Positions 16,651 to 25,289 of a DNA stretch of 64,000 nt are shown here, piece by piece. Source of the stretch: Arthrobacter sp. B6 (lineage in GTDB: Bacteria > Actinomycetota > Actinomycetes > Actinomycetales > Micrococcaceae); contig NZ_KV467168.1 in assembly GCF_001663775.1 (NCBI RefSeq), positions 2,392,870 to 2,456,869 of the forward strand, given 5' to 3'. A program made the position numbers and the translations under genes. Position 1 is the first letter of the stretch, and the number at the start of each line of letters is the position of its first letter. The notes under the pieces are model-generated. The model did no database searches and was not told the origin of the DNA. It worked only from the letters and a program-made list of their open reading frames with translations.

Positions 16651-17907
16651 ATGAAGAACTGGGCAGGAAACCTCGCATACTCCTCCACCGAAGTCCACCG
16701 CCCGGACTCGGTGGACGGGCTGGCCGAGGTGGTGGCCGGCGCCAGCCGGGTGAAGGCACTCGGCTCGAGGCACTCGTTCAACCGCGTGGGCGATACTGAC
16801 GGCGTGCACATCCTGCTGGACGCCCTGCCCCAGGAGATCGAGCTTGATGTGGCACGCCAGACTGTCCGGGTCAGCGGCGGCGTCAGCTACGGCGCCCTGT
16901 GCCGCACGCTGGAAAAGTCCGGCGTCTCCATTCACAACCTCGCCTCGCTCCCGCACATCTCGGTGGCAGGCGCCATCCAGACCGGGACGCACGGCTCGGG
17001 TGTGGACAACCCCTCCCTGGCCGGCGCCGTCGAACGCATCGACCTGGTCCGGGCCTCCGGCGAGCAGGTGTCCCTGTCCCGCGAAGACGGCGACGGGTTC
17101 CTCGGCAGCGTGGTGGGCCTCGGGGCCCTGGGCATCGTCACCGGCCTGGAACTGTCCGTCAGGCCTAGCTTCCGGATGCGCCAGCGGGTCCTGGAAAACC
17201 TGCCGTGGGAGCGTGCCCTGGCCGACTTTCCGGCTCTGGTATCCAGCGCCTACAGCGTCAGCCTCTTCACCGACTACGCCGGCGACGCCATCAGCCAGGT
17301 GTGGCTCAAGGCTCTCGACTCGGACCCGGCCCTGACCGAACTGTTCGGCGCCACCCCGGCCCTTGGGGCCCGGCACCCCCTGCCCGGGATGTCCGGCGAA
17401 AACTGCACGGTGCAGCTGGACGAACCAGGCCCGTGGCTGGACCGGCTGCCGCATTTCCGCCACGAGTTCACGCCCAGCAACGGTGAGGAACTCCAAAGCG
17501 AGTACATCATGCCGCTGGAGCATGGACCCGCCGCCATCCAGGCCGTCCGCAGCCTCGCGGACAAGCTGGCCCCGCTGCTGTTCGTCTCCGAGATCCGCAC
17601 CGGAGCAGCGGACGAATTCTGGCTCAGCCCGTTCCACCGGCAGCAAAGCGTGGCCCTGCACTTCACCTGGAAGCCGTTGCAGGCCGAGGTGGAGGCAGTG
17701 CTCCCCGAACTGGAGGAGTTGCTCCGCCCGTTCGGCGCCCGGCCGCACTGGGGCAAGCTGTTCACGCCTGCCGGCTACGACTGGGAGGCGCTGTATCCGC
17801 GCTTCGCCGACTTCCGGGTCCTGGCGGCGGAACACGATCCGGAAGGCAAGTTCCGCAACAGCCTGCTGGACAGCATCCTCGGAGCACCTGCGGCCAGCCT
17901 GCGCTAA
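16651..17907 (+). CDS. FAD-linked oxidase, aldonolactone/xylitol (alditol) oxidase family
   Basis: A 418-residue flavoprotein. It starts NWAGNLAYSS, as alditol oxidases do. The FAD-binding PP-loop reads VKALGSRHSFN, where the His is the usual covalent FAD attachment site. Then come SGGVSYGALCRTLEKSG and GAIQTGTHGSG, and the C-terminal cap has HWGKLF and the family ending DPEGKFRNSLLD. The family oxidises polyols or sugar lactones with O2 and forms H2O2. The exact substrate (xylitol, sorbitol, arabinono-lactone) cannot be fixed. A gene start much farther upstream is possible by frame but would read across the alpha-galactosidase gene and is rejected. Confidence 0.88.
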   Translation: MKNWAGNLAYSSTEVHRPDSVDGLAEVVAGASRVKALGSRHSFNRVGDTDGVHILLDALPQEIELDVARQTVRVSGGVSYGALCRTLEKSGVSIHNLASLPHISVAGAIQTGTHGSGVDNPSLAGAVERIDLVRASGEQVSLSREDGDGFLGSVVGLGALGIVTGLELSVRPSFRMRQRVLENLPWERALADFPALVSSAYSVSLFTDYAGDAISQVWLKALDSDPALTELFGATPALGARHPLPGMSGENCTVQLDEPGPWLDRLPHFRHEFTPSNGEELQSEYIMPLEHGPAAIQAVRSLADKLAPLLFVSEIRTGAADEFWLSPFHRQQSVALHFTWKPLQAEVEAVLPELEELLRPFGARPHWGKLFTPAGYDWEALYPRFADFRVLAAEHDPEGKFRNSLLDSILGAPAASLR

Positions 17908-17920
17908 CCCACCCCTTCCA

Positions 17921-17989
17921 TTGGAGTTTTTGTCCAGATCTGGCGACTTGAGCAGCCTTTAGGGCGCCGTATCTGGACAAAAACTCCAA
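17921..17989. repeat. Intergenic inverted repeat, family A copy 1
   Basis: Perfect 19-base arms TTGGAGTTTTTGTCCAGAT (17921-17939) and its complement (17971-17989), with a partly paired core containing TCTGGCGACTT. Related copies are at 23452-23516 and 47545-47608. It lies just after the oxidase stop and probably acts as a terminator or REP-like element. Confidence 0.85.
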
Positions 17990-18034
17990 GGTCCGGTGGA
18001 GCAGAGCGGTTTTCAAACCCCTTAGGCTGGAATC

Positions 18035-18373
18035 ATGAAACGTTGCCTTGCCGCCCTGTCCGCCGTCCCCTTCATGCTCGTCCTTGCCGGCTGCGGATCC
18101 GTGCAGGAGGCCGCCGAAACGGCTGCGAGCGACGCCGCCTCCAAAGTTGCCACCGCCGCTGCCGACGAGGTCACCAAGCAGGTTTGCGCCGTGGTCCAGG
18201 ATGGGCTGGTCAGCGTGGAGGACAAAGCCGTGCTTGGCGGACTGGTGGCCGCCGCGGAGACCGCCGGCGTCCCCTCCGACATCACGACGCCGTTGGGCCA
18301 GATCGCCGATGCCGGGGACCAGGTGCCGGCTGAGTCAGTCTCTGCCCTGAAAGAAGCCTGCCCCGCCAGCTAA
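18035..18373 (+). CDS. Small putative lipoprotein
   Basis: A 112-residue protein with a lipoprotein signal: a basic start MKR, a hydrophobic stretch and the lipobox LAGC at about residues 17-20. The mature part is Ala-rich and helical (VQEAAETAASDAASKVATAA) with two further cysteines (QVCAVV and KEACPAS) that could form a disulfide. I do not recognise a family. It is not clearly in an operon, and the next gene is convergent. Confidence 0.7.
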   Translation: MKRCLAALSAVPFMLVLAGCGSVQEAAETAASDAASKVATAAADEVTKQVCAVVQDGLVSVEDKAVLGGLVAAAETAGVPSDITTPLGQIADAGDQVPAESVSALKEACPAS

Positions 18374-18390
18374 CGGTCATACGGTCCAGG

Positions 18391-18936
18391 TCATCCGCGC
18401 CGGTGGTCGACGTGCCCTTCATCCAGCCCGTGCAGCTTGCCGCCCTGGCCACCCGCGCTGCGCCCGCGCCGGTCCTCCGGATCAGGGAAGGGTACGACGG
18501 CGGAGTCCTGGTCCGGGCTCGGCAGGGAACCCACCAGCTTGGCAAGTTCCTCACGTAGGACGGTCCAGCTGATGGCCGGATCCTGGGGATAGGCGCGGGT
18601 CTCCGCCTGGGCTGCTGCAGCCAGGGCGGCGGCACCGGCCTCCGTGAGTTCCACCTTGAACTGCCTGCGGTCACCCGTCTGCCTCGTCCGCGTAATGTGG
18701 CCCGTTCCTTCCAGTCGCAGCAGAACCCGTCCCAGGGTCTGGCTTTGCACGTGCACGGCAGCCGCCAGCTGTTCCTGGTTCAGGGGTCCGGCAGCAAGCG
18801 CCTCGAGGGCTATGACGGCGGCGCGGGTCAGGCCAAGCGGCGCGAGGGCATCGTCCTGGCGCCGCTGGACCATCCGCGCAGCGAGCGTTAGCAGGCGGTA
18901 ACTGTTCCGGGCATCTGGATCAACGTTGCTGGTCAT
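18391..18936 (-). CDS. MarR family transcriptional regulator
   Basis: A 181-residue winged-helix regulator. The core is SYRLLTLAARMVQRRQDDAL, the HTH LNQEQLAAAVHVQSQTLGR, and the wing GHITRTRQTGDRRQFKVELT, the typical MarR 'DRR' wing. The C-terminal 40 residues are a charged tail (DPEDRRGRSAGGQGG) beyond the usual MarR length. ATG 18936 is chosen for its RBS GGAGG (18946-18950). The upstream gap contains a palindrome likely to be its own operator. Ligand unknown. Confidence 0.88.
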   Translation of the reverse strand: MTSNVDPDARNSYRLLTLAARMVQRRQDDALAPLGLTRAAVIALEALAAGPLNQEQLAAAVHVQSQTLGRVLLRLEGTGHITRTRQTGDRRQFKVELTEAGAAALAAAAQAETRAYPQDPAISWTVLREELAKLVGSLPSPDQDSAVVPFPDPEDRRGRSAGGQGGKLHGLDEGHVDHRRG

Positions 18937-19010
18937 CGGCCGCGGCCTCCTGTGGATGGCGGATCGGGCGTGGTGGCACCTCTTCTGGTGCATCACTTCC
19001 GCCTACACAA

Positions 19011-19046
19011 TAAGCATGCTTACCATGCATATTGCAAGTATGCTTA
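19011..19046. promoter_or_regulatory. Putative MarR operator
   Basis: A perfect 12-base palindrome TAAGCATGCTTA (19011-19022) is followed by a near-copy AAGTATGCTTA (19036-19046), 25 bases farther and so on nearly the same face of the helix. It lies about 75 bases upstream of the MarR gene start in an AT-rich island. This suits autoregulation by a MarR dimer pair. Confidence 0.6.
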
Positions 19047-19101
19047 CTATCCGCTGACCCTTACCGGGGGTCTGCCATCAGTCTCACGGGGCCGGAAGCG
19101 C

Positions 19102-19851
19102 CTAGCGCTTGCCCTTCTTCCGGGAACCCTTGCCCCGGCCTTTATCAGGATTGGGTGCGTACCGTTGGGCCACTTTGGGCTTTTTGACCGCCGGGCCCCG
19201 CCGGTCGGGCTTCGGTTCCTTCCTGGGCTTCTCCTGCTGCGCCGAAGGCTGCCTGGAGCTCTGCGCTGTCCGGCCGCGGACAATGCCGATGAACTCCTCG
19301 ATGACCTCGTCCGTGGAGCCTGTTGGCCAGGCCAGCGCGATCTCCGTGACCGGCGCACCCGTCAGGCGCCGGGCAACAGTGTCCTTGACGTTGAAATGGC
19401 GCGCCACGGACATCGGGAGGATGATCAGGCCCGCTCCGGACGCCACCACCTGCAGGGCCGGCTCCGGTCCGCCGAGTGCGGCGACGTCCAGGAACGACTC
19501 TTCGGCCAGGTCCGCCAGCGCCACTTCCTCAAACACGGAGATCTCATGTCCCTTGGGAGCCACCACCACGGGCTGCTCCTCATACAGGGGGATCACACTG
19601 AGGCCTTCACGCTCCACAGGGAGCCGGACGAAGCTGAGGTCCGCGGAACCGTCACGCAGCACCTCCAGCTGGGCGCCGTCGTCGGACATAAAGGTCTGCA
19701 GTGGGATATCCAGCACCCGCTCTTCCCAGCGGCGGACCCACTTGCCCGGCGTCACGCCGGCCACGTAGGCGAAACGCAGCACCCGCGCCGCCTCCTCCTC
19801 CGAAGCTTCGGAGGGGCTGGGGTTCTGCGGGGAATCATTGTCAGCGGGCAC
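19102..19851 (-). CDS. LysR-type substrate-binding domain protein without HTH, with basic tail
   Basis: A protein of about 249 residues from GTG 19851. The body matches the effector-binding half of LysR regulators: LRFAYVAGVTPGKWVRRWEE, LRDGSADLSFVRLP, LYEEQPVVVAPKGHEI, VASGAGLIILPMSVAR. There is no N-terminal helix-turn-helix. The last 45 residues are strongly basic and low-complexity (EKPRKEPKPDRRGP, ending GKGSRKKGKR), which could bind nucleic acid. An ATG at 19890 is possible but would overlap the start of the divergent DUF5997 gene. It may sense a small molecule. Function unproven. Confidence 0.75.
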   Translation of the reverse strand: MPADNDSPQNPSPSEASEEEAARVLRFAYVAGVTPGKWVRRWEERVLDIPLQTFMSDDGAQLEVLRDGSADLSFVRLPVEREGLSVIPLYEEQPVVVAPKGHEISVFEEVALADLAEESFLDVAALGGPEPALQVVASGAGLIILPMSVARHFNVKDTVARRLTGAPVTEIALAWPTGSTDEVIEEFIGIVRGRTAQSSRQPSAQQEKPRKEPKPDRRGPAVKKPKVAQRYAPNPDKGRGKGSRKKGKR

Positions 19852-19888
19852 GTCTTCACAGTACCGCCCGCCCGGATACCCTTGAAGC

Positions 19889-20293
19889 ATGACCTCTGCA
19901 AACTCCCAGTCCATGAAGCCGGCCACCGTTGCCAAAAAGCTTGGCATCTACCTGCCCGCAACACCGCAGGAGTTCCAGGATTCAACCATCACGCGCGCCG
20001 ATTTCGCCGAGCTCCAGGCCAACCCGCCCGAATGGCTCGCGGAACTCCGGCGCAACGGCCCGCACCCGCGGCCCGTGGTTGCCCAGAAGCTGAACGTCTC
20101 CATCAGCGGCCTGGCCCGCGGCGGCGTGGAGGAAGCGCTGACGACGGCGGAAATCACCGCGCTCCTGCAGGCTCCCCCCGCGTGGCTGGTCACCGAGCGC
20201 TCCACCCACGCGGCTGTCCGCGCCGAGGCCCAGCGGGTCAAGGACGAGGCCGCCAAGAAGGACGCCAAAAAGGCCCGCGCCAAGGCTGAATAG
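19889..20293 (+). CDS. DUF5997 family protein
   Basis: A 134-residue protein with KPATVAKKLGIYLPATPQEF at the N-terminus, a middle of LQANPPEWLAELRRNGPHPR, and a highly charged Lys/Ala C-terminal helix (KDEAAKKDAKKARAKAE). This pattern fits DUF5997, a small actinobacterial family of unknown function. It is divergently paired with the LysR-like effector-domain protein, and both carry basic C-terminal tails, a pairing that suggests a shared function. Confidence 0.75.
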   Translation: MTSANSQSMKPATVAKKLGIYLPATPQEFQDSTITRADFAELQANPPEWLAELRRNGPHPRPVVAQKLNVSISGLARGGVEEALTTAEITALLQAPPAWLVTERSTHAAVRAEAQRVKDEAAKKDAKKARAKAE

Positions 20294-20317
20294 CTCCGGC
20301 GCCCTGCAAACCCTGGC

Positions 20318-20360
20318 TTGTTCGCGGATCCGAACCTTAACGGTCTGGATCCGCAAACAA
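20318..20360. repeat. Intergenic inverted repeat, family B copy 1
   Basis: Arms TTGTTCGCGGATCC (20318-20331) and GGATCCGCAAACAA (20347-20360) pair with one wobble. The inner ACC/GGT pair closes a small loop. Related copies are at 27782-27829 and 59031-59079. It lies just after the DUF5997 stop. Confidence 0.85.
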
Positions 20361-20397
20361 CCCTCTGAAGGCCAAAGCGGAGCCAGTCACCAAAATA

Positions 20398-20436
20398 ATT
20401 GTTGAACAATCTCTTGCGCAGATTGTTCAACAGTCT
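20398..20436. promoter_or_regulatory. Tandem GntR-type operators upstream of the NRAMP gene
   Basis: Two palindromic sites, ATTGTTGAACAAT (20398-20410) and GATTGTTCAACAGTC (20421-20435), face each other so that GTTGAACAATCT and AGATTGTTCAAC form perfect 12-base inverted arms with a 7-base gap. The same palindrome occurs upstream of pxpA at 27749. The GntR regulator encoded at 22675-23364 is the obvious candidate protein. Confidence 0.75.
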
Positions 20437-20495
20437 GTAGTGTTGCCTGTACATCCCATCTGTGACTCCGGTCACCCGCACCTTTGGACGGACCC

Positions 20496-21716
20496 GTGGA
20501 AAGCACCGCAACCATCAAGACACGCACAACAAAAGCAGGCCGGCGCTCGGCCCTCCTGGGCGCCATGTTCCTCATGGCGACCAGCGCAATCGGTCCGGGC
20601 TTCATCACCCAGACAGCTGCGTTCACAGTCCAGCTGGGGGCGGCCTTCGCCTTCGCCATCCTCGTCTCGATCCTCGTGGACATCGCAGTGCAGACCAACG
20701 TCTGGCGCGTCATCGGCGTCTCCGGCATGCGGGCCCAGGAACTCGGCAACAAGGTCCTCCCCGGGATCGGCTGGTTCCTCGCCGGGCTGGTGTTCCTGGG
20801 CGGCCTGGTCTTCAACATCGGCAACATCGCCGGCACCGGGCTGGGCACGAACGCCATGATGGGGCTGGATCCCAAACTGGGCGGCGCGATCTCCGCCGTC
20901 ATCGCCATCCTGATCTTCCTCAGCAAGCGCGCCGGCGTGGCCCTGGACAAGATCGTGGTGATCCTGGGAGCGGTGATGATCCTCATGACGCTCTACGTGG
21001 CCATCGTCTCCGCCCCTCCCCTCGGTGAAGCGCTCAAGAACACCGTGATGCCGGAAAAGGTGGACTTCCTGGTGATTACCACCCTTATCGGCGGCACCAT
21101 CGGCGGCTACATCACCTACGCCGGAGCCCACCGCCTGCTCGATTCGGGCGCCACCGGCGTGGAACACGTCAAGGAGATCACCCAGAGCTCCATCGTGGGA
21201 ATCCTCGTCACCTGCGTCATGCGCGTCCTGCTGTTCCTGGCCATTTTCGGAGTGGTTGCAGGCGGCGTGGCCCTGGCCAACAACAACCTCGCTGCTTCCG
21301 CCTTCGAAGCCGCTGCCGGCCAGGTGGGCCTGCGCATGTTCGGCGTGATCTTGTGGGCCGCCTCGGTCACCTCGGTGATCGGCGCCGCCTACACCTCCGT
21401 TTCCTTCATCACCAACTCCTCCACGAAGGAACGCACCCGCAACCTCATCACCGTTGGTTTCATTGCCTTCTGCGCCGTGGCATACCTCTTGATCGGCCAG
21501 GCGCCGCAGCAGCTCCTCATCTTCGCCGGTGCCTTCAACGGCCTCATCCTCCCCGTGGGCTTCGCCCTCCTGCTGTGGGTCGCATGGCGCAGGCGCGACC
21601 TGATGCAGGGCTACGTCTACCCGAAGTGGCTGCTCATCATCGGTGTCCTCGCGTGGCTGCTCACGCTGTTCCTCGGCTGGAACTCCCTGGCCGGCCTCGC
21701 CAGGCTGTGGGCATAG
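20496..21716 (+). CDS. NRAMP-related membrane transporter (YcsG type)
   Basis: A 406-residue transporter with 11 predicted membrane segments. The fold-level match to NRAMP is clear in the order of segments and in [13 protein letters not shown] and [20 protein letters not shown]. Canonical NRAMP metal ligands are missing: TM1 reads [14 protein letters not shown] instead of the DPGN motif, and TM6 reads YAGAHRLL instead of the MPH motif. Metal transport is therefore unlikely, and uptake of an organic substrate such as 5-oxoproline is inferred. Homologues (ycsG) sit with pxpABC/ycsI in Bacillus. GTG 20496 follows a GGACGG RBS. The DUF1445 gene follows by 10 bases. Confidence 0.85.
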   Translation: MESTATIKTRTTKAGRRSALLGAMFLMATSAIGPGFITQTAAFTVQLGAAFAFAILVSILVDIAVQTNVWRVIGVSGMRAQELGNKVLPGIGWFLAGLVFLGGLVFNIGNIAGTGLGTNAMMGLDPKLGGAISAVIAILIFLSKRAGVALDKIVVILGAVMILMTLYVAIVSAPPLGEALKNTVMPEKVDFLVITTLIGGTIGGYITYAGAHRLLDSGATGVEHVKEITQSSIVGILVTCVMRVLLFLAIFGVVAGGVALANNNLAASAFEAAAGQVGLRMFGVILWAASVTSVIGAAYTSVSFITNSSTKERTRNLITVGFIAFCAVAYLLIGQAPQQLLIFAGAFNGLILPVGFALLLWVAWRRRDLMQGYVYPKWLLIIGVLAWLLTLFLGWNSLAGLARLWA

Positions 21717-21726
21717 GAGGCACCCG

Positions 21727-22551
21727 GTGAGTGAATCGACCATCTCTCCTGCCGCCGTCGTACTTCCTGAAAACCCGGCAGCGCTCCTGCCGTCCGAGGC
21801 CCGGGCACTCTTCCGCTCCGGGCTTGTCAGCCCCACCTCAGGGTGGAGCGCCGGCTACGCCCAGGCGAACCTGATCATCGTGCCCAAAGCCCAGGCGTTC
21901 GACGTGCTGCTGTTCGCGCAGCGCAACCCGAAGCCGTGCCCCATCCTGGGAGTGCTCGACGCGGGAGAAACCACCGGCGCACTGCTCGCCGGCGGCGATG
22001 TGCGCACCGATGTTGCCCGGTACGCCGTCTACGTCGACGGTGTGAAGGCCGACGAGCCCACCGACATCTCGGCCTACTGGCGCGATGACCTGGTGACCTT
22101 CATTGTTGGCTGCAGCTTCACGTTTGAGGCCGCCCTCCAGGAGAACGGCATCCGGGTCGCGCACATCGACCAGGGCGTCAACGTGCCCATGTACCGGACC
22201 AGCGTCCGCTGCGAACCGGCCGGTTCCCTGGCGGGACCGCTGGTGGTTTCGATGCGCCCGGTACCGGCGTCGCAGGTTGCCGACGCCGTCAGGATCACCT
22301 CGCGCTATCCGGCAGTCCACGGCGCTCCGGTACATGTGGGCAACCCCGCCGAACTGGGCATCGCAGACCTCGCCCGTCCGGACTTCGGCGACGCGGTGGA
22401 CATTCCCGCCAACCACGTTCCCGTGTTCTGGGCATGCGGGGTGACACCCCAGGCAGCCGTGATGGAATCCCGTCCTGCCCTGGCCATCGGACATGCCCCC
22501 GGGCACATGCTCATCACCGACGCCAGGGACAGCAGCTACCTGGTGCCCTAG
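21727..22551 (+). CDS. ycsI: DUF1445 putative hydro-lyase (YcsI family)
   Basis: A 274-residue protein of the DUF1445/D-glutamate cyclase-like family. Landmarks are [51 protein letters not shown], the glycine/cysteine segment [13 protein letters not shown], and the late [13 protein letters not shown]. Related enzymes interconvert D-glutamate and 5-oxoproline, which fits the surrounding pxp genes. GTG 21727 has a strong AGGAGG RBS. It is co-transcribed with the NRAMP-related gene and ends before a strong terminator. Confidence 0.85.
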   Translation: MSESTISPAAVVLPENPAALLPSEARALFRSGLVSPTSGWSAGYAQANLIIVPKAQAFDVLLFAQRNPKPCPILGVLDAGETTGALLAGGDVRTDVARYAVYVDGVKADEPTDISAYWRDDLVTFIVGCSFTFEAALQENGIRVAHIDQGVNVPMYRTSVRCEPAGSLAGPLVVSMRPVPASQVADAVRITSRYPAVHGAPVHVGNPAELGIADLARPDFGDAVDIPANHVPVFWACGVTPQAAVMESRPALAIGHAPGHMLITDARDSSYLVP

Positions 22552-22579
22552 CATCCACTGCTTGCCCGCTGGCTGGAAG

Positions 22580-22613
22580 AACGCCACGGCTCCGTTTGCG
22601 GAGCCGTGGCGTT
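22580..22613. terminator. Strong bidirectional terminator
   Basis: A perfect 15-base stem AACGCCACGGCTCCG with its complement around a TTTG loop, followed by a short C/T-rich tract (CCCTTTG). It lies between the convergent DUF1445 and GntR genes. Confidence 0.88.
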
Positions 22614-22674
22614 CCCTTTGTCCCGGGGGCGCTCAGGAACGGCGCTCGGGACCGGCTGGTCAGGACTTTATTGG

Positions 22675-23364
22675 TCAGGACCGGTTGGCGCCCATGTGCG
22701 CGAGCAGCTCATGTTCGGCGGTGTCCAGGTAACGCCGAAGCTCGGCGGCCGCTTCTTCCCGCCTGCCGGACCGGATCTGCGCCACCAGGGCAGCATTGCG
22801 CTCGACGTAGTGGCTGTGGAAGTCCGGGGTAGTGGCCATGGCATGGAACACCAGTCGCATCTCGGCCAGGACCTTTTCCATGAGCTCGTCCACGGAGGCG
22901 CTGCCGGACAGTGCCACCAGGGCCTTGTGGAGCTCCTGGTTGGCATCGGCCATGCCTGCGATTGAGCCGGCAGCCAATGCCTCCCGTGCCCGGGCGATGA
23001 TCGCGTCGAGGCGCTCCAGGGCTTCGTCCGTGATGTCCCCCCACAGGACGGCCGCGGGCTCAATCAGCCGCCGCACCCGGTAGATTTCATGCACGTCCTC
23101 GACGCCGGGCGCTGCCACATAGACGCCCCGGTTCGGGATCCGCTGCACAACGGACTCCCCCGCCAGCACGGTGAACGCTTCCCGGAGGGTATTGCGCGAA
23201 ACGCCCAGGGCCGCCGAGAGCTTCTGCTCCGACAGTTTGGTGCCCGGCGGAAGCTGCCCGGCTGAGATGCGGGCGCGAAGAACCGCCGCAACCCACGCCC
23301 CGGTGTGGGCGTGGGTTGCGTGGCCGCCGTCGGCGATCCCTTGGAGTGCAGTGTTCATGGGCAT
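22675..23364 (-). CDS. GntR family regulator, FCD/FadR subfamily
   Basis: A 229-residue regulator. The N-terminal winged helix includes ISAGQLPPGTKLSEQKLSAA, LGVSRNTLREAFTVLAGE and QRIPNRGVYVAAP. The C-terminal all-helical FCD domain includes VRRLIEPAAVLWG, a metal-ligand-like DANQELHKALV and a FHSHYVERN segment. It lies inside the oxoproline locus, and identical palindromes of FadR/GntR type occur at both operon promoters, so it very likely regulates the whole locus. It takes the place that kipR holds in Bacillus. A start at 23358 is equally possible. Confidence 0.9.
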   Translation of the reverse strand: MPMNTALQGIADGGHATHAHTGAWVAAVLRARISAGQLPPGTKLSEQKLSAALGVSRNTLREAFTVLAGESVVQRIPNRGVYVAAPGVEDVHEIYRVRRLIEPAAVLWGDITDEALERLDAIIARAREALAAGSIAGMADANQELHKALVALSGSASVDELMEKVLAEMRLVFHAMATTPDFHSHYVERNAALVAQIRSGRREEAAAELRRYLDTAEHELLAHMGANRS

Positions 23365-23451
23365 AAACCCAATCTACCTAAGCGGGACGGCGGTCACCGC
23401 CACGGCGCCACCGGGCTGGTCATCCGCCAGCCATTCGGGATGATTCCCTCC

Positions 23452-23516
23452 GGAGTTTTTGTCCAGATAAAGCGCCTTCGCCCGTGGCAAAAGCGCTTTA
23501 CCTGGACAAAAACTCC
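23452..23516. repeat. Intergenic inverted repeat, family A copy 2
   Basis: 24-base arms with one mismatch: GGAGTTTTTGTCCAGATAAA continuing GCGC (23452-23475), and the partner ending TGGACAAAAACTCC (23493-23516). It lies between the end of the biotin carboxylase gene and the GntR start, in the position of an operon terminator. Confidence 0.88.
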
Positions 23517-23531
23517 CTTGGTGGGCGGCTG

Positions 23532-25289
23532 TCAGGCGATCGTCAGCAGCACATCGCCGCGCCCGACGGCGGTACCGGGCTCCTGCGGGCCCCTCGCCGC
23601 GGTCCCGGACCGGTGGGCGGCGACAATGGTCTCCATCTTCATGGCCTCCAGCACCGCGACGGGCTGCCCGGCCTCGACCGTGTCGCCGGACTCCACCAGC
23701 CACTTCACGAGCGAGCCGGCCATCGGCGAAGCGAGGCTGCCGTCGTCGTCCGTCCGGGCGGTTCCGGAGGCAGCCTGCCGGCCAGCACCCGCAGGGGCCC
23801 CGGAACCGCCTCCGCCGCTGAGGAGTGCCTCGTACAGTTTGGCCGGCAGTCCCAGCTGAACGGCCTTGCCGTCCAGCTCCACCGTAATGGTGCTTCGCGC
23901 CGCATCCGGCGCGCTCCGGGCTATCTCCGGCGAGGCGGCGAGGGTCTCGGCGAACTCGTTCTCGATCCACGTGGTGTGGACGCCCAGCCGGTCTTCGGCG
24001 AGGAAGTCGGGGTGCCGCACCACGGCCCGGTGGAACGGCAGCACCGTGGGCAGCCCCTTGATCTGCATCTCGTCCAGGGCCGCCCGCGCCCGGCGCAGCG
24101 CCTGCGGGCGGTCCTCCCCATGCACAATGAGCTTGGCGAGGAGCGAATCGTAGTGGCCGGAGACCACCGATCCTGACCGGACCCCGCTGTCCACCCGGAT
24201 GCCGGGGCCGGTCGGCGGCTCGAAGGCCTCCACGGTGCCGGGTCCGGGCAGGAAGCCGCGTGCCGGGTCCTCCGCGTTGAGCCTGAATTCAAGGGCGTGC
24301 CCGCGTGGTTCCGGATCCTCGGTCAAGGTCAGGGTTGCGCCGGCTGCAATCCTGAACTGTTCGCGGACCAGGTCCACCCCGGACGTTTCCTCAGTTACTG
24401 GGTGCTCCACCTGCAGGCGCGTATTCACCTCAAGGAAGGAGATGATGCCGTCCTTGCCCACCAGGTACTCCACTGTTCCCGCGCCGTGGTAATCGGCTTC
24501 CCGGCAGATTGCCTTGGCGGAGGCGTGGATCTGCGCGCGCTGTCCCGGCGTGAGGAAGGGGGCCGGGGCCTCCTCCACGAGTTTCTGGTTGCGGCGCTGC
24601 AGGGAGCAGTCGCGCGTCCCCAGCACCACCACGTTGCCGTGGGTGTCGGCCAGGACCTGGGCTTCCACATGGCGGGGCTGGTCCAGGAAGCGCTCCACAA
24701 AGCACTCTCCGCGGCCGAACGCCGCGGTGGATTCGCGGACCGCCGATTCGAAAGCGTCTTCAATGTCCTCCAGGCGCCGGGCTACCTTCAGCCCGCGCCC
24801 GCCGCCCCCGAACGCGGCCTTGATCGCTACCGGGAGTCCGTAGTCCTGGGCGAAGGCCAGCACCTCATCGGCGTTGGCCACCGGACCGTCGCTGCCCGGA
24901 ACGAGCGGGGCACCTGCCCGGACGGCGATTTCACGGGCTGTCACCTTGTTGCCCAGGTCGCGGATGGACTGCGGGGTGGGGCCGATCCACGTCAGCCCGG
25001 CGTCCATAACTGCCTGGGCGAAGTCGGCGTTCTCGGACAGGAAGCCGTATCCGGGGTGCACCGCGTCGGCGCCGGCACGGACGGCCACGGCGATCAGTTT
25101 GGCCATGTCCAGGTAGGTCTCGGCCCCCGAGGACCCGTCCAGTGCAAACGCTTCATCCGCCAGCCGCACGTGGAGCGCATCGGCGTCGGGGTCCGAATAC
25201 ACGGCCACGGACTGCAGCCCGGAGTCGGAGCAGGCGCGGGCAATGCGGACGGCGATTTCGCCGCGGTTGGCGATCAGGACCTTTTTCAT
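23532..25289 (-). CDS. Fused biotin carboxylase-biotin carrier protein (AccC-AccB type)
   Basis: A 585-residue protein. Residues 1-450 are biotin carboxylase: [18 protein letters not shown], the carboxyphosphate/ATP loop [26 protein letters not shown], and the catalytic [16 protein letters not shown] Gly/Ala linker near 495-510 leads to a C-terminal biotinyl domain with the biotinylated lysine in LEAMKMETI. It overlaps pxpBC by 4 bases in a pxpA-pxpBC-accCB operon. There is no AccA/AccD/PccB-type carboxyltransferase nearby, and the fused PxpBC resembles the carboxyltransferase of urea carboxylase, so the pair may form a split carboxylase. The substrate is probably 5-oxoproline or a related amide (inference). 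Confidence 0.9.
   Translation of the reverse strand: MKKVLIANRGEIAVRIARACSDSGLQSVAVYSDPDADALHVRLADEAFALDGSSGAETYLDMAKLIAVAVRAGADAVHPGYGFLSENADFAQAVMDAGLTWIGPTPQSIRDLGNKVTAREIAVRAGAPLVPGSDGPVANADEVLAFAQDYGLPVAIKAAFGGGGRGLKVARRLEDIEDAFESAVRESTAAFGRGECFVERFLDQPRHVEAQVLADTHGNVVVLGTRDCSLQRRNQKLVEEAPAPFLTPGQRAQIHASAKAICREADYHGAGTVEYLVGKDGIISFLEVNTRLQVEHPVTEETSGVDLVREQFRIAAGATLTLTEDPEPRGHALEFRLNAEDPARGFLPGPGTVEAFEPPTGPGIRVDSGVRSGSVVSGHYDSLLAKLIVHGEDRPQALRRARAALDEMQIKGLPTVLPFHRAVVRHPDFLAEDRLGVHTTWIENEFAETLAASPEIARSAPDAARSTITVELDGKAVQLGLPAKLYEALLSGGGGSGAPAGAGRQAASGTARTDDDGSLASPMAGSLVKWLVESGDTVEAGQPVAVLEAMKMETIVAAHRSGTAARGPQEPGTAVGRGDVLLTIA

Noticed and set aside
17921..17989. CRISPR repeat or attachment site
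   Set aside because: The repeats are inverted, not tandem with spacers, and their copies are tens of kilobases apart in unrelated gaps.
18952..20289. Rightward frame of about 445 codons across the LysR-like and DUF5997 genes
   Set aside because: It covers two well-supported genes in other frames and its translation is Arg/Pro/His-rich with no motif.
20472..21836. Open frame antisense to the NRAMP-related gene
   Set aside because: Low-complexity acidic translation without domains, while the forward strand encodes a clear membrane protein.
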